A stretch of 64,000 nt of DNA from Stichopus chloronotus (GCA_021234535.1 CM037849.1:15162571-15226570); one strand, 5' to 3'; shown: positions 12,401 through 27,400, counted from the stretch's first letter. Notes: generated from the letters alone by a model not told the origin. Made by a program: numbers and translations.

Positions 12401-15400
12401 ATAGGTTCAGACAATATCTGCAATATGTTTACAGTAGATATTTCAAGTTACTAGGATTACTTCAATCTGTTTCTCTAGTTGCATTGAAATGTGCTGAAAT
12501 TTTGGACAAACAGACACAACAAACATGTCTTAATGTAAATCTACCTTTTTTCCGTCAAAAGTCTCTGTAATTTGTAAACCACTTAAGTAGAACTTCCAGG
12601 CAAGTAGTCGTAATAAGCCATTTAAAAAAAACATCAATACTTTCTGCAATATTTCAACCTTAACCTTTTCCTATCAAAATGTATCGAAACTTCTAAGGCA
12701 TTCACATGGAAATTTGGGTCAGTATTGGCAATAGACTATGTTTAGACAAATCACAAAATTGTGTGTGAAACACTTCTTTACTTTTTTGTCTAAATCTAAT
12801 ACTGCAGTTTTCCATCCTTTTTTCTTTTCTTTTTTTTTCTTATTTTTCATTTAGGGTGAATACGTAGGTTCATTTCCACAGTTACACAGAGTGAATATAA
12901 CACAAAGTGGGGCTGTATAAGGTGGAAAATTAAACGTAAAAGACACTTAAAATGGGAAAATAAATTAAAAATAAAAATTATGATTATTTCCTTGAAGCAG
13001 AACAAGAACGTACGCAATCAAAATTTGAGATCTTCTATCATACATACACCATTGGGAAACTGTGTCTTAGAGCCGCTTCGAGAGTTTGCTGAAGAATTCG
13101 CAACTTTTTTTCCCAAGATAAAGGTGGCCTCCATCGATATTGCCAATTTCTCGTTAATCGTAAATTTAGAAGCAAGGACTTGGTTACAGTGTTATCACAT
13201 ATGATATTTTTGTCATCCAATAAAGCTCTAGCGTATCTTTTATTTGTTTCAATGATGTATGCACACTTGTAATCAGACTGAAAAGCAGAAAATTGCAGAT
13301 TCCTTGTGTTCTTATGATGCTTTCAAGTAAAAAAAAAAAAGACATTTGGAAGTGTTATCATAGTTTTACAGTCTTGAAAGATCTAAACTGAACCACAAAA
13401 TGTGACTTGAAGGTCACTTGATTTTGGTCTTGTGATACGCTGAAATAATGACAGAATACAAAGAACAATTTTCTAGAGACTATTGAGATTTGAATTTTGA
13501 AATTACTGGCAAATGCATAAATTTAGACGATTCAATGGCTCAATGCGTAAAATATTTAAGCCCCTAAATACTGGAAAGAAGTGTGAAAAATATGACAAAA
13601 TGTTATCGTGTGGTTATACTAGCTTCCTAACTTATTTCACATTCTATGAACTGAAATGTGTACAGTTCTGGAACTGACCTTAAATGAACTGGCCACTAGA
13701 CTCCTGTGTCCAGTCATTTTGGGGGGGTTAGCAAATATGTTAACACAAAAGTTAACAAATTTGCCTTGTCTCCATGCAAATAAATAAAACTTCTTTTATC
13801 TCCTGGTATCTGTACTGTAATGAACTGCTATGGATTATCCACAATATAAACGGCTTAACAATGTGCTGTCAATAGCACGAAAATAAGTAACTCCATCAGT
13901 TGGATGGGAATATGGGAATACATGTATATAAATAATAACAATAACGACCACTACCCCTAAAACCGACCCCAGGAAAAGGGCAAATGGTGACGAATACACC
14001 AACAAAATCTGCTTTTAGCGACACATAAAATTCAACTTCAGCGATACTTCAGTGTATGCTGTGTTCAACAAGTTTTTTTTTTGTACATTTTCAAACAGAA
14101 AATGCAACCTTTTTCTAAACTGTCACCCATGTATTGTGTGCAAACGAAGCTAATATTGCTGATATTTCATACTGTACCAAAGACAATGCTACAGAAATCG
14201 TTCCAAAACTAATCGATATTATTCATTATACATCATTGTAAACTAGCCACGAGGTGATCGTACCCGTTCGATGAGGCAATCGTACACATGGAGACGGGAT
14301 TGCATCATCGCTTGAAACGTCACACTTTGGAAAGGCTCCATGTTTACAGACGCCTCGATAAAAACGTCAATCACAGCTCACATCCTGGTTCTGATGAGGG
14401 TCTTTGTTTACTTTGCGAGACAGAATATACACAACTCAGGATAAAATTCAGATGGTTTATTATTTCAACAAGCCACCCAAACCGCCTGAGATAGCAAACA
14501 AGGAAAAGTCAGTTGTGGGGAGGTTTACCTGTACAATGCTATGGTATCATGGTGTAGTATGCACACGGGGACATGCCATGTTGAATGTGGGTGGGGAAGG
14601 GAAGAGAGGTAGAGAAGGAGGGAAGAGCAAGATTTGAGGTACATAAGAGAATACAGGGAGAGTAGGTATACCGCAAAAAAAGAACAAACGTCAAAAGAAT
14701 ACGAAATGCAGAATCTATAACGGGGTTGGTGAAATACCGTAGTAACTGAGATACTTTGTAGTTCACCATGTATTGACGAAATAACAATTGAGATTCTATG
14801 TCTAAAGTTCTTGGTATACTGATACAAATGCAAATAAAACAAATCTTTTACTTCATGTTAGACGTTGTCTCGTTTCTGATGTACAGCACACGCTAATACA
14901 CTCCAAAGTTTTCAAGCGAGCAGCCGTTGAAATTACGCAGGTCATGCACTGCACTATATGCAGAATGCAATCCAGTTGAAAATTAAGACCCTTTTTGATG
15001 GTGGTCCAAAGTATTCTACCATAATCAGGATCAAAGTTTGTGTATTACGCCAGAATGGCTTTTTTTTTTTGTTTTTGTTTTTTTATGCCTTGCAGGTACA
15101 AGTCTACATCAGAATAGGTTAAATGAATGTATGACAGTACATTCCTCTGTTCCACATTTACACGACAGATTTAGAAAATTGAATGAAATTTGACAAGTTT
15201 GTGACATACCTGGCATGCCGTTAGTGCAGACTTACTATTTTCTTTGCTAAATCCCTTAACTTATGCTTGAAATATCAAAACTACTGTAATGACCAAAGCA
15301 TTCTGGCGAAAAGAAATGCCAATTGTCATGTTTACGTCAAGGTTTCTTTTAAAATGCCAACATGAAATAGGACAGCCACATCATCAACACATGAACAGGG

Positions 15401-18400
15401 AACATGGGTAAAAGCAGAAAAAATTTTCAACCATTCGTGCATAAACTGAACCATCTATCTCGGGATTGACGGCGTCAACCATTGTGCTGTTCAGCGGTTC
15501 AGTACATTTGTGACAGTACTGTAGGTACAGACAGTGAAGTTAGAATCCTCCAATCCAAACAGAACCAGAAGAAAGCTTAAAAACTTTGATCCTTGGCCCT
15601 GCTGACATTAATTGGAGATTAAAAGCTACAGCAGGTCTAGGTTTGATGGCAATCACCTCTCCCCACATCTGCTACCTGGCAAGAAAGGTGATCACTTGGA
15701 GGATGATGTTGCAACTGATAGAGTTAAATCATCATACTCCATCTTTCAGTGACGATAATGTATTTCCCATGGCTTACATTACTAGAGCTTTAATACAGTG
15801 TTATGACTGTTACGATTGTTCCTTCTTCTTTTTTTCTGTCCTTTTACTTCTTTTTGCCAATGTCTTTGCTTCATTCTGCTGTACATGTTTTTTTTTCTTT
15901 TAGTTTCTTTTCCAGTCTTCTGTTCTTTTTTCATTGGTCTATCTCCAGATTTCCCTTTTTTCATTGGTCTATCATACACCATGTGAGTACTCAGCCACTG
16001 TTAGCAGGTTTTGAAAGTTCTCATCTTCTCATCTGAGTGCTGGGCTGATCCAGAGGCTTTAATCAGAGAGATACCTCCACCGTTCAACACACAGATCGAC
16101 AGGTTCAACATGCACCTCTTCATCAGAGATTCATCTTCATCAATGTCTTTTACATGCTCCTCGGTTTCATCCCAAGAGTAACGTATATCAAATGCTATAT
16201 TTTTTTTCTGAGATGCGTCACAGACAGATAGAGATTTGCATTCCATCAAATCTGAAGAGAAGATGTCAATTTCTTTTTTTTTTCTGCGTTTGGCAGAATG
16301 TGCGATGACGCATTCTATAGCTAGACTAAATGTCAGTCAACAAAGAAACTTCTCACTTTTATCTCTTCATAGTGCAGACTATCACTCCGTCTTCACCAAA
16401 TCAAAAACAGTAACTCAAAATTGTGACATCAATTTATTGCCTTTGACGAGATGACAGATTGGTCGCTAATTTGCATCGGACCCATCTCAAAGTTCCCGTC
16501 TGTCTGAGCAGTGGTGGGGCTGGTTTTCAGTAGGGAACATATTATATCACCCAGTGGAACAATCCTAACTTTTCTCATACCCTTTCCCCATTGCTTCCAA
16601 TGGTGAACCTCCCACTGGGTTTGACATTGCGCTAAACGGTGAACCTCCACTAACAATTCGAACACCATCCTCTCCATACTGCAGCAAGAGTACACCACTG
16701 ATGAATTTGCAACTACGGCTTGTACAGATGTGCCTGCTGAACTGTAGTGCAAGCACTGTCTTAACTAAAAGCTGGGCACCCTTATGTAAATGCATACAGG
16801 CCTATGCTATTTTATCAGGTTCCAGTGATAAAGTTTGCAATCGAGCAGGAACTCTGAGGGAGAATGGAATACCGGCGGTAAAACATCCAGATATTCAGTT
16901 GATGAGCAACACTTTGAAATGGTCAGAAAAAACAAAAAGACTCATACAAACATTATGTATTATGTGTGAATCAATTTGGCCAGGTAAATACACGTGTCTG
17001 ACCAAAAAAGATGTGACTTTACAATTTAACCTGGATTTTGCATGGCACTTCACAGAGAGGATATTTATGATGTAGACTTCCAACAATGGATTTCTGGTAG
17101 TTCCTGCTAATGTACCCTCTATGCTTCAAGGGTAAAAAATTCCAAAAATTGAATACATGTTTGTCCCATGCTTCAACAGTATTTCACCCAAATTCCCTTT
17201 CATAGTGAGAGACTTCACCTGGTGCACCCGAAGCAGTGTAAAAGGGATTCGAGTCTTAAAGAGAAACACATATCACCACTAGGAACACAAACCGACATAT
17301 ATCTGCATTAGTGAAGATGCAAGGGACACCATTCTATGGAGTAAACAACTGCACAGTACCAAAGTACTCGACATGTCTGCAGATACTCCTTGTTTCCAAT
17401 TGATGATATATCTTGATGATATTACTTCATGATATCTTTTGATAATATCGCTTGCTATCACTTGATGATATGTCTTGATAATATCACTTGTTTTATACCA
17501 CTTGATGATATAACTTACTGATATCACTTAGTGCTATATGTTGATGATATCAGCTATTATCAGTTGATGACACATCTTGATATCACTCTATGTAACTTGA
17601 TGATCTCACTTGTTATCAGTTGATCACTTGATGATAAAGCTTGATGATATGGCTCAATGATGTATGTTAATGATACATTTTGGATGATATCACTTGATGA
17701 TGATATAACTTCGTATCATTTGATGTTTCCTACTGATTCTACAAATCTGAGGGGTTATGTGTGTTCTGCTTGAAAATTAGAATTTCTGTCTTGCTGTTTT
17801 CACCAAAGCATTAAAAAATTTAGACACTATCAATAACAATGATCACTGTACAAATTTTTCTCCCAAAATGTTTAAAGATAACCCTCTTAAGAATATTTTC
17901 TGACTTTTTCAGAATTCTTGTAATGTTTTCATAAGTTTTTGTACATCACAAACTGGGATTTTTGTTGATGATTTTCAAAGCCTTTTTAAGAAAAATATCT
18001 ACAAGTTCACGCAAACCACATCATGCTACATTTACAATCTTAATAGTTTAGAATCAAGTAGGAAAAGGTGAAGGAATAGGCAGGGGAGGGAGGCGGTATT
18101 CTGCACTGACAGGACTAAAGCTATGTGTTTGCAAATTTATGACTGAATCCAATCAATCAATAAACTTTACGTTGACTTCACTATAAACCAGGAAGTAAGA
18201 GGTAAAACTCAAAATTCTGTTTCACTGACAAGAGCTATGACTCATGAATTCTTAATTGTTTATCTGTCTGTCTGCATGAATCTGATTGGTCAATCTATCA
18301 CTCATGGCAGCAAGTCCTACGGATAATTGCTTGCGCCATGTCAATACCAAAGCCAAAGTAGGAATCTGATTGGTCAATCTATCACTCAAGGCATCAAGTT

Positions 18401-21400
18401 CTATGGATAATTGCTTGTGCCATGTCAATATCAATGCCAATGTCTGTCTGCATGAATCTGATTGGTCAATCTGTCACTCATGGCAGCAACTTCTATGGAT
18501 AATTGCTTGCACCATGCCAACATCAATACCAACATATTTCTGCATGACTCTGATTGGTCAATCTATCACTCAAGGCAGCAAACCCTATGGATAATTGATT
18601 GTGCCATATCCATGTCAATCCTAGCTACTCTGCATGAGTCTGATTGGTCAATCTATCACTCAAGGCAGCAAACTCTATGGATAATTGCTTGTGCCATATC
18701 CATGTCAATCCTAGCTACTCTGCATGACTCTGATTGGTCAATCTTCACTCCTTGGCCACAGATTCTATGGATAATTGCTTGTGCCATGCCAACATCGATG
18801 CCATTGTCTGTCTGCATGAATCCCATTGGTCAATCTACCTCCTTGGCAGCAAGTTTTACAGATACATACTTGTGCCATATCATAATCAATGAAAATGTCA
18901 GGGTTGTCCAATAATTTAAGTAAATTCTTACAGTTTTTTTTTCATTTAATCTCAAAACCAGGCACACTTTAACATTTTCAAGACATTCTTACTTTTCCTG
19001 TGTATGGTAGTTTATAATCACTCCTTGACTTAAGTTTTGGTATGAAACAATCCAAAAATCACTCACTGGCAACAACTTATATGGATAATTGTTTGTACCA
19101 CTTCAACATCAACGACAATGCCACGATTGTCCAATTATTTAAGTAAAATCTTCTAGATATATTTCATTTAATCTCGAAAACAGTCACACTTACGCACTTT
19201 CTAGGCATTCATACTTTTCCTTAATGCGGTAGTCAATAATCAACCTCGGTTTCAATTTTGATGCTGAACACTCAAAAGAAAAAAGAGAACTTGGCAGCAA
19301 GTTCTATGGATAATTGCTTGTGCCACTTCAACACCAAAGCCAATGTCACAGTTGTAATTATTTTAAGTAAACTCTCACAGATCCATTTCATTTAATTTCA
19401 AATGATACCATTTCCTGGGCATTCTTACTTTTCCTTTGTACGGTAGTTTATAACTACCACTGATTTCAGTTGTGATATCCAACAATAAGGAAAAAAATGG
19501 ACAATCTTACAATATTTGGCATCTGTACAAGATTTTTAGAAGCCAGATAGAGATTTCTTGCCAGCATTGTCATCCACAAAAAGTTTCTTTGTAAAATGAA
19601 AATGTAATACAAAAAAGTGTTAAATAAAAAAATTTCAAGCAAACTTAGACACAGTGACTTTGGAAATTTACGAACTCAATTGTGTACAAATTTAACACTG
19701 GTTAAGGAAAGTAAAAGAACCAGAGAGGTTTAGAAAGATGAATCTGGTCAGAACTTTAACTTTTGTTACAAAAGACCTTATTTATTGATCAAAAATCACC
19801 AAAAAGTTTTCTAGTCGAATCACGTAGAAAGGGGGAAGAAAGCAAAAAACAAAAAATCTAGACAGAATCCAAATTTTTTCCTCCCCAGAAGTTTTCTTCT
19901 GTTGGTAAAAATTCCCCAGACAGGTTTTCTTGTCATATAATGTACAACAGGGTAGAGAAGTTTCGAAAGAACAATCTAAACAGAAACCCAACTTTTGCCA
20001 CAACTTTTTTTTAATTCTCTTAATTCTGTTGATCAAAACTTGCCAGACAAGGTTTCCTTGTGTGTAATATTTACCCCAATTGCTGGAACATGTTTTGATT
20101 TCATTTGCCACTTGATTGATGCGTCTCCACCGTTCCGCGTATCACCACAAGTGAATGAAGCACAGAGAACATCTAATAAACAGAAAAGCGGAATTCCTCA
20201 CCTCTGACTATGTCCACCAGCGACTCCATCGCGACCTCTCGGACCTTAATGAAGTGGCCGTACTGAGCGTAGCTCTGGAAGAGAGTTGAGTCGCTCGGCA
20301 GATGGCCGTTTTTCTGGAGGGTGCGGATCGCTTTCAGGCAGCTGACTGTCACCGTGTACTGGTACGTCGGGAGAATCTTCTCCAGGTTAAGACAACGGAC
20401 GACCTCCTCCAGAATCAACTGTCGAACATCAAAAACAAAAAGCACGCCGTTGCAATACAAGGAATAAGAGAGAAAGGGAGGTGATACAAAGGTGTAACAT
20501 GTGATGAATGTATTACCAAAAAAAAAAAAAGGAACTGGAAAGGATTGAATGCTAGCAATTTCAATCTGGAGAGAAAGGGGATATTACAACGGGGATAAGA
20601 CCAAATGGAATGTCCTGGAGTCACACGTACTACCCAACACAAGTTTTAACTTCAAGAGCAAAGGAATGAAAAAAGGAAACTAAAAAGGCAATCCATGCAT
20701 ACAAAACTTTTACAATTATAAACATGTCCTAATGAATGTCCTGATACCTCTCTCAATAGATGCTCTTATATCTATCCTAATGGAAGCCATCAGACCTGTT
20801 GCAACAGATGCCCCGATACCAAAGTTTGGGTGTTACGCCAGTATGGTCGCTTCTTTTTTATGCCTTACTGGTACACATCCACATCCGAATGAATTCAATA
20901 GACATACGACAGTACATTCCTCTGTTTGATATTTACGTCAACAGATTTTGAAATTTGAATGAGATTTACGAGATCGTTACATACCTGGCATGCTGTCAGT
21001 GCAGACTTACTATTTTCTTTAACTTTATCAATTTACGCTTGAAATTTTGAAACTTAAGACAAAAATTTATATTCTGGCATAAAAAAAAAATCCCATTTGT
21101 CACAATTATGCCAGGGTCTTTTTTTTTAAGGCACAAACATTGCCTTATACTTGTCTAAATGGATTCCCTCTAATACCTTATAGATGTCCTCATACCTACC
21201 ATATGAATGTCCTCATAACTGCCCAAACGGTTGCTTTCGTTGCTGCACAAACAGACACCCTCACTACCTACCCACATGAAAGGCCTCATGGGGACCATCC
21301 TTGGGCACCCTCAATCAGAAATGCGGAACATTTTTCCATTCCATTGCTGGGTGTAAACTGGGACCCCAATGTGAATACTGGACAGTTTCCCACCACAGAC

Positions 21401-24400
21401 AATATGCACACAAAAAATTGCTCCACATTTTCATTTGTGTGGCAAATTTGGCATGTCTGTGTTCCAAACTGCGATGCGATTCTGGATGATTCATTCCCTG
21501 ATAGTGAGTTTTTGAGGTCCTACTTAGATTCAGATACAAAGACTCACTATGGACATAAATGAATTCTCAGTCTGAATGTAATTGATAGAAGTAACATAAC
21601 ATCATCAACATCATCATGAAAGGACTGTTTCTACTCCTGGAATGATCTCAGTCAGGAATGGATACAAAAGTTAGATTAGGAAAATGACTCTTACAAGATC
21701 ACAAGTCCAGATCTGTCCAATCTCCTATTATTCAAGACAGTGTCCAAGTGGTCATCAAATATTTCTAGAGCAGTCAAGGGAGATGTAACATTAGTATAAA
21801 GTCACATAACTGTGAAGCCAGTATACCCCTTGATTCATCCAACAGAATACCTCCTCCCCTTACCTCTTCTTTAGGATGATTTTTTTTTCCAATAATGAAT
21901 CATCAAATAACATGCATTGGTTAGGAAGGAGAGGACTGACCTTTGTCTCCGGTATGAGGTTATCGACGCTGGTGTTGACCGTCGAGACTGCGGGCGTCAC
22001 GGTGTTGGTCAACGCGTCGATGAGAGCCGCTCGATAATAATTGTCGGAATACTGAAGGAGAGAGAGACGAAAAACAAAACGTATCTCAGTTGCAGAGATG
22101 ATCGAATGTTATTTGATCATGGGACTGGACATGACAAATGTGCTTCTTGACAATGTACTGTAAGGAATGCATCGAGGTAAATGTAATGACAATGTGAACC
22201 ACACAGTCGACAAAGATGTTCACAAAGATGCCAGCATCAGCACAGTAGCGTAGCTTTGGTTCAGGATGCCAGGGGCAAGCAAAGAATGGGTCCGGTGCCC
22301 ACTGACAATTGCCCTGGATGCTCAACAGAGAGAAGTTTCTGTCCGAAGCAGATACTTCCAAGTCGGTGCTAACATATCGAAAGCGACGATAAGACGGTTT
22401 CGATGTCTTCTTGTGATACTGAGGGGTTTGGTAGCGATGTTCAAAAGTGTAATATTATGCCAGGTCCAGTTGGGAAACGTTTCACCTTCAAAAAGTCCAG
22501 TGCAAGCATTGCAAGTATCATCGTGGGTGCCAGACACTTCGGGTGCCCTCCTGGCTCTGGCCCCCACAGAGCATAGGAGTTATCCCATTGCACAGGAGAT
22601 CTTCAAACATGGAGCACTGAACGTATTCATAGTTTGAGCATGTGGCTTGTTGTACTTGATAATGACGTTGTAATGACTATGTTAGTAACTATAATACATG
22701 ATTGACATCACTGCAATGCTATAATTTGTAATCGTACCCCATTAACGTTACATACCATCCTACTCAAAGAATAGCATGATACTAATTTCAGTGAACCATA
22801 TGATAAACACTTCTTACTAATACAATGTTTTTTAAAGTTAACACTAAACTAACTACCAAAACCCATTTGATCAATTCTGAGTCACTATGTGACAAAAATG
22901 GAACGAGGCAGAGCGTACGGAACGTATCTAAAATCCTGCCACTGGCATGTCTATTTTTTTTGGCCATCTGCATTCATTTGCTGACCTGTATTTTGTTTCA
23001 CCGCTCCTCAGAGTACTGAATTACAAAGTCCACCAATAAGTAGAGTACAGAGCGCAGCATTCTCCAGCAGTGCTTTACGTAATGTATCACGCCAATAAAG
23101 CAACATAGCACTGCAGGAAAATGTAATTAGGGAAGATTACGATACCCAAGCGACCATACTTACGTGGTTCTTTTTATTATCACAGTACTTGATCAAGTCC
23201 AGGAGAAAGTTCAGGCACTCTCTGGGACAGATGGAGTGGGTGTTGCGTATCTTCCCGAGAGCTTTTGGTATCTCCTGCAGGGTGAGTTTCACCAGAGGTG
23301 AAAACATCAGAATAAAATTTGAATAAAAATGAGATTTTATTACTTCTCCAGTTCTTTGTCCTACACATACAATGTTCTAGGAAGAAGACAGGATATAATG
23401 TAAGTACAACCAAACATCCAGCGACACAGACTTAGATTGTGTGCTTAAAAATGTTGTACACAAAAGCCCTTCACTTTCCTCACAACCTCCCCCCACAAAA
23501 AAAAGTGCTACTTCCCAATACCATACATTTAAGAAACTGTCTTTTTGTCCAAGATTAAACTAAGGTATACACTGTGGTTTTCTTTTTCAAAGTAAAGTTG
23601 TTCGACCAAAAGTTGTGACATGATTTAAATTGATGAACTTAATTTTCTAAGTTGCTTTACCATGGTCACAACTCTATTGTACTATTTACAATGCAAATTC
23701 CCTCCCAAATGTTACTACATTTGCTTTAGATCTTCCAAATACACTCTCAGTTTGGTACAGCACATACCTGACGCACACACCATATACTGACGTTTTTTGT
23801 CCAAGAAAAACCTTGTGACCAATTTGATTGGTCCTTTAGAAATTGTAGGCTTTTCAGGTTGAATGGACCAGTGTTGGTTTAGTTTAGAATTTGTGGATCA
23901 GAAAGTCTGAAGACTCTCTAAGGATCCTATGCCATGCTGATTGTGGATGATCACCTGCAAAATTTGCCTACTCTTTTTGATCAGTGTTCTGAGGGTAACA
24001 AGGCAGGGGTGAACCAACAATCCTATACAAGCCCAAATCTGCTCCCAGGACTGCCATTCAGTGTGCCCATTCGACGGACGAGTGTATCGCCCAGTCTTCA
24101 GTCACTTTCCTGCAGGCTGGGAAGGGTGGAGGACCTGCACAGCTCAGCAGTCCACTAGCTGTACTGAGCGACCTGAAGAGGACAATAGCTGAATCCGACA
24201 ACAGGAAACCAAATTGAAATCACCAAATAACCCCCTCAGCACCACTGTAAAAACCATTAATGGAACAAGTAATTTTCTGTCCCCTGAAAATTTTCCAGTG
24301 GTTCCACCGGGATTTAATCTGGAGACCTGGCGATTGCAAAACGGACACTCTAACCACTGAGCTAACCCTCCACTCTTTACACTTTTTACCTGCTACACTC

Positions 24401-27400
24401 ACTTACTGCTATGTATCTCAAATGAGAGAGTAACAGTACATTCATTTCATTCTTCAGTGACTGAGGGCATTAAATCGATTGGTAGAGAACACCGTATCCA
24501 AAACAAAACATCAGGATTAGTGATGATGAATTCAAACAAGTTATCCAAAACTTTCATATCCCTTAGTGCAGACATTAAGGACAATGATAAATGTGAGTGA
24601 CAAATCAGAAGATGTTTGAACATAGTCAGAACAAGAATGCCAAAAGCTATTCACCATTGAAAATACAGATGTATACATCCAACAGCACCTATCTCAAGGC
24701 TTATCCATCCTCTTCTAATTTCACCTAGAGTAATGTGTGGTTCTAAAACTTGAGCCCTTAAAATTGCTCATGAAAAGAGAAAGACATCTTTAGAAATACT
24801 GACTAACTGGAGGATTGTGAGAATCTCTTAATATCCCACAATAAACCAATCGATCCATTTTGAACAAGGTTCATAGGAACGGTGCAGCCGCTCTCGCTAC
24901 CATCAACAGGGGGAAACTTCAGTTCTGCAGGCAGACATTATGACTATAGAACACCCTCGAGACAATTACCTCCAAGGGGAATGTGTTGACAGTTTCGAAG
25001 GATTGGGTGGCATGACACTGTCAAACCATGGACGGGACACAAAATGGTAATTTTAAGAAACCTGATTAAGGACAGGGGTCAGTGGCGTCTTGTCGTCACC
25101 AGTGCTCTGAGGGAGTATGGTACATAATGGTAACGGTTAGAAAGGGGTATTGGGCAAAGTACGTAACCTTTAGATATTGATTTGATATTCTCTTGCAAGT
25201 CCTACTAATATAATAATGATGAAGACAAAAATTCTAAGTAATTTGTATTATAAAAAATTGAAAATGTCTGTCCACCTTGAGTAGGAAATATGCCGGAAAG
25301 TTGCTAAAATTGTTCCTCTTTACGATATCAGGACAGGAGTGGGAGCCGTACATCTTCTTGAATATGGAGATGAGAGCCGAGTGTCCGCTGAATGACGTCA
25401 TCAGCTTGTTGGCAACCTGTCACAGTAATGCAAAGTGAAGATTATGTAGACATTGGCCGAGGCCATAAAAAACATACGTTTGCTTTAATGCCTGACATTC
25501 TCTCATCTGCACTGTCGTGGCAACCTGTTAAAGAGGCCATGACATGTAGACTAAAACCCAAAGGAAACTGGTTTTTCTAAGTATTTGGACAAATTGATAT
25601 CCAAAACTGCTTTGGTGTCCTTGGGACGTCTTTGAATGTGATGCAATCAAATTTTTAAACTTTGGACAGTTTTCACAGTTGGAAGCTCCTTCTTGAAAAA
25701 CTCTTTTTTTCTACAAGGCAGCTTATGATGTCATATTAGTAACCCGTTCATGCATGCCATATCGATCCACAATAACTCAAAATGCTTCTATGTGCACATG
25801 CCTCAATGGATTTGCTTCAAACTTACACATAACCTTTCTTGGGTTCTGGGCCATTTTGGGGTGTCCAGGAAATTTTGGTCCAAGGTCCAATGTGGACCGT
25901 ATGGCCCATTTTACAAATTTCTGCATAATGCTTTTCCTCCTAACAAAGATTGCCAAGTACAATCTTCCTGGTTTGTCATCAAGATACATTGTTTACGGTA
26001 CATTCATTGTGTTCATGAATATTTGGTTCAGGGTATCATATGGGCCTTATGGGCCCCATTTTATGAAATTCTGTGGGATGCTTCTGTCCCTACAGATTCT
26101 CTTTTACTATACTGATGCTTTCTCATATTGATACTCAGATGGCACCTTTTATGGTGTTCAGGAGGTCTGGGTCCAACCCTAAAGATAGGTGTTAGGGTCC
26201 ATCTTGTCAAATACTGCAAAATACTGACCTCTTTCCTTTAATTAATGTTCAACAGAGTTGACAGCATCATAAAGATAGTCATCTTCACAATTTGCATAAT
26301 GATTCTTTGTTAGCGATCTGTATTAAAGAAGGTTTGGTCCATGGTTCAGTGTGAACCCTTTGACACATTTTATGAAACTTTGCAAAACGCTTCTGCTCCT
26401 ACAGATTTTCATGCGTGTGTGCACTATATCGATGGTTTGTCATAATGATACTCTGTTTACTGGCATCTTAAGCATGTACATAAATTTTGGGTCTAGGACT
26501 GAAGATGGGCCCTCAGGCCCACCTTGAGTTTTGGACGCAGTATTTCTGAACACCCTACAGGCGTCACAAGCAAGGTACCATTATGTCAAATAATCAACAT
26601 TGTACAAGCGAATCTGTAGAAGAACAGCTTTTTGCAGAATTTCATAAAATGGGCCACAGGCCTGTGACCTGGGATAAAAAATTCATGAACAACCTGAAGG
26701 TACCACTAACAAAGCATCACAGTGACAAACCAATAAGATTGGGCATGAAAATCGGTAGGAGGATGACCAATTTGCACAATTTCATGGAGTGGGCCATAGG
26801 GACCTTAGAAACATTGTCTGCAAGTTTCAAATAAGTTCATGAATGTTCAAGTAAAAGCATTTTAAATTTTTGTGGAGAGACAGCTCACGCATGAATCTAC
26901 TCCTAACATGACATCATATGATGTCATAGAGAAACAAATATTTTTCACAGGGGAGCTTCCAACTGCGAAACTTAAAATTTTGATTGCATAACATTGGCTG
27001 ATGTCACAAGTACACCTAAGGCAGCTTTGGATATCAATTTGTCCAAATATTTAAAAAAAAAACAGTTTTTACAGCATTTTAGTCTACATGTCATGACCTC
27101 TTTAGAGATGATAAGCAAATATCATGTACATAGTGACAACAGCCAGATAAGCTTAATGCTGGCTTTAATGCCTCGCGCATTCTCATCTGCACCAGCAAGA
27201 CAACCTGCCAGTGTTGCAAAGCGAAGATCGTGCATGCAGTAACGATTGTCATCAAAGTCTAACACTTGCTTCTATTGTCTCCAATAGTCTCATCTGCACT
27301 ATCACGACAACCTGTTAGGGATGCAAAGCGAAGATAAGCGAAGATCACGTCAACATTGACCATGTCCATCAAAAACTAATGTTAGCTTTGATGTCTCGCA

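Larger units (their letters stand above)
6267..20201 (-). other. TAF2: TAF2 intron 21 (~13.9 kb)
   Basis: The largest intron. From right to left it contains a higher-order satellite (18281-19480), a TGATAT minisatellite (17398-17735), dispersed repeat copy A (15033-15363), a ~100 bp tandem repeat (11571-12064), a 15-base C run (9642-9656), and an AG-rich array next to exon 22 (6290-6880). The stretches 6900-11570, 12065-15032, 15364-17397 and 19481-20201 show no gene or named element. Open frames there (e.g. 9997-10194, 12980-13204, 16001-16249) lack homology. Confidence 0.75.
20419..21940 (-). other. TAF2: TAF2 intron 20
   Basis: 1.5 kb with a minisatellite (20725-20820 and 21144-21290) split by a dispersed repeat copy (20821-21143). 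The 140-codon frame at 21140-21562 starts in that minisatellite and has no family resemblance. Confidence 0.75.

Noticed and set aside
12980..13220. Open frames on both strands in intron 21
   Set aside because: No family resemblance, no splice sites fitting, and TAF2 is continuous without them.
16001..16249. Possible TAF2 exon on the minus strand (acidic frame)
   Set aside because: It does not match TAF2; exon 21 and exon 22 phases and sequence join directly without it.
18462..18914. 150-codon plus-strand open frame
   Set aside because: It lies inside the 91 bp minisatellite; the frame is open because the unit lacks stops, not because it codes.
21140..21562. 140-codon plus-strand frame
   Set aside because: It starts in minisatellite units and continues into unassigned intron 20 sequence with no domain.
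24300..24380. Functional tRNA gene
   Set aside because: Box A is good, but box B is degenerate, no acceptor stem closes and no anticodon arm is convincing; it fits a SINE head better.
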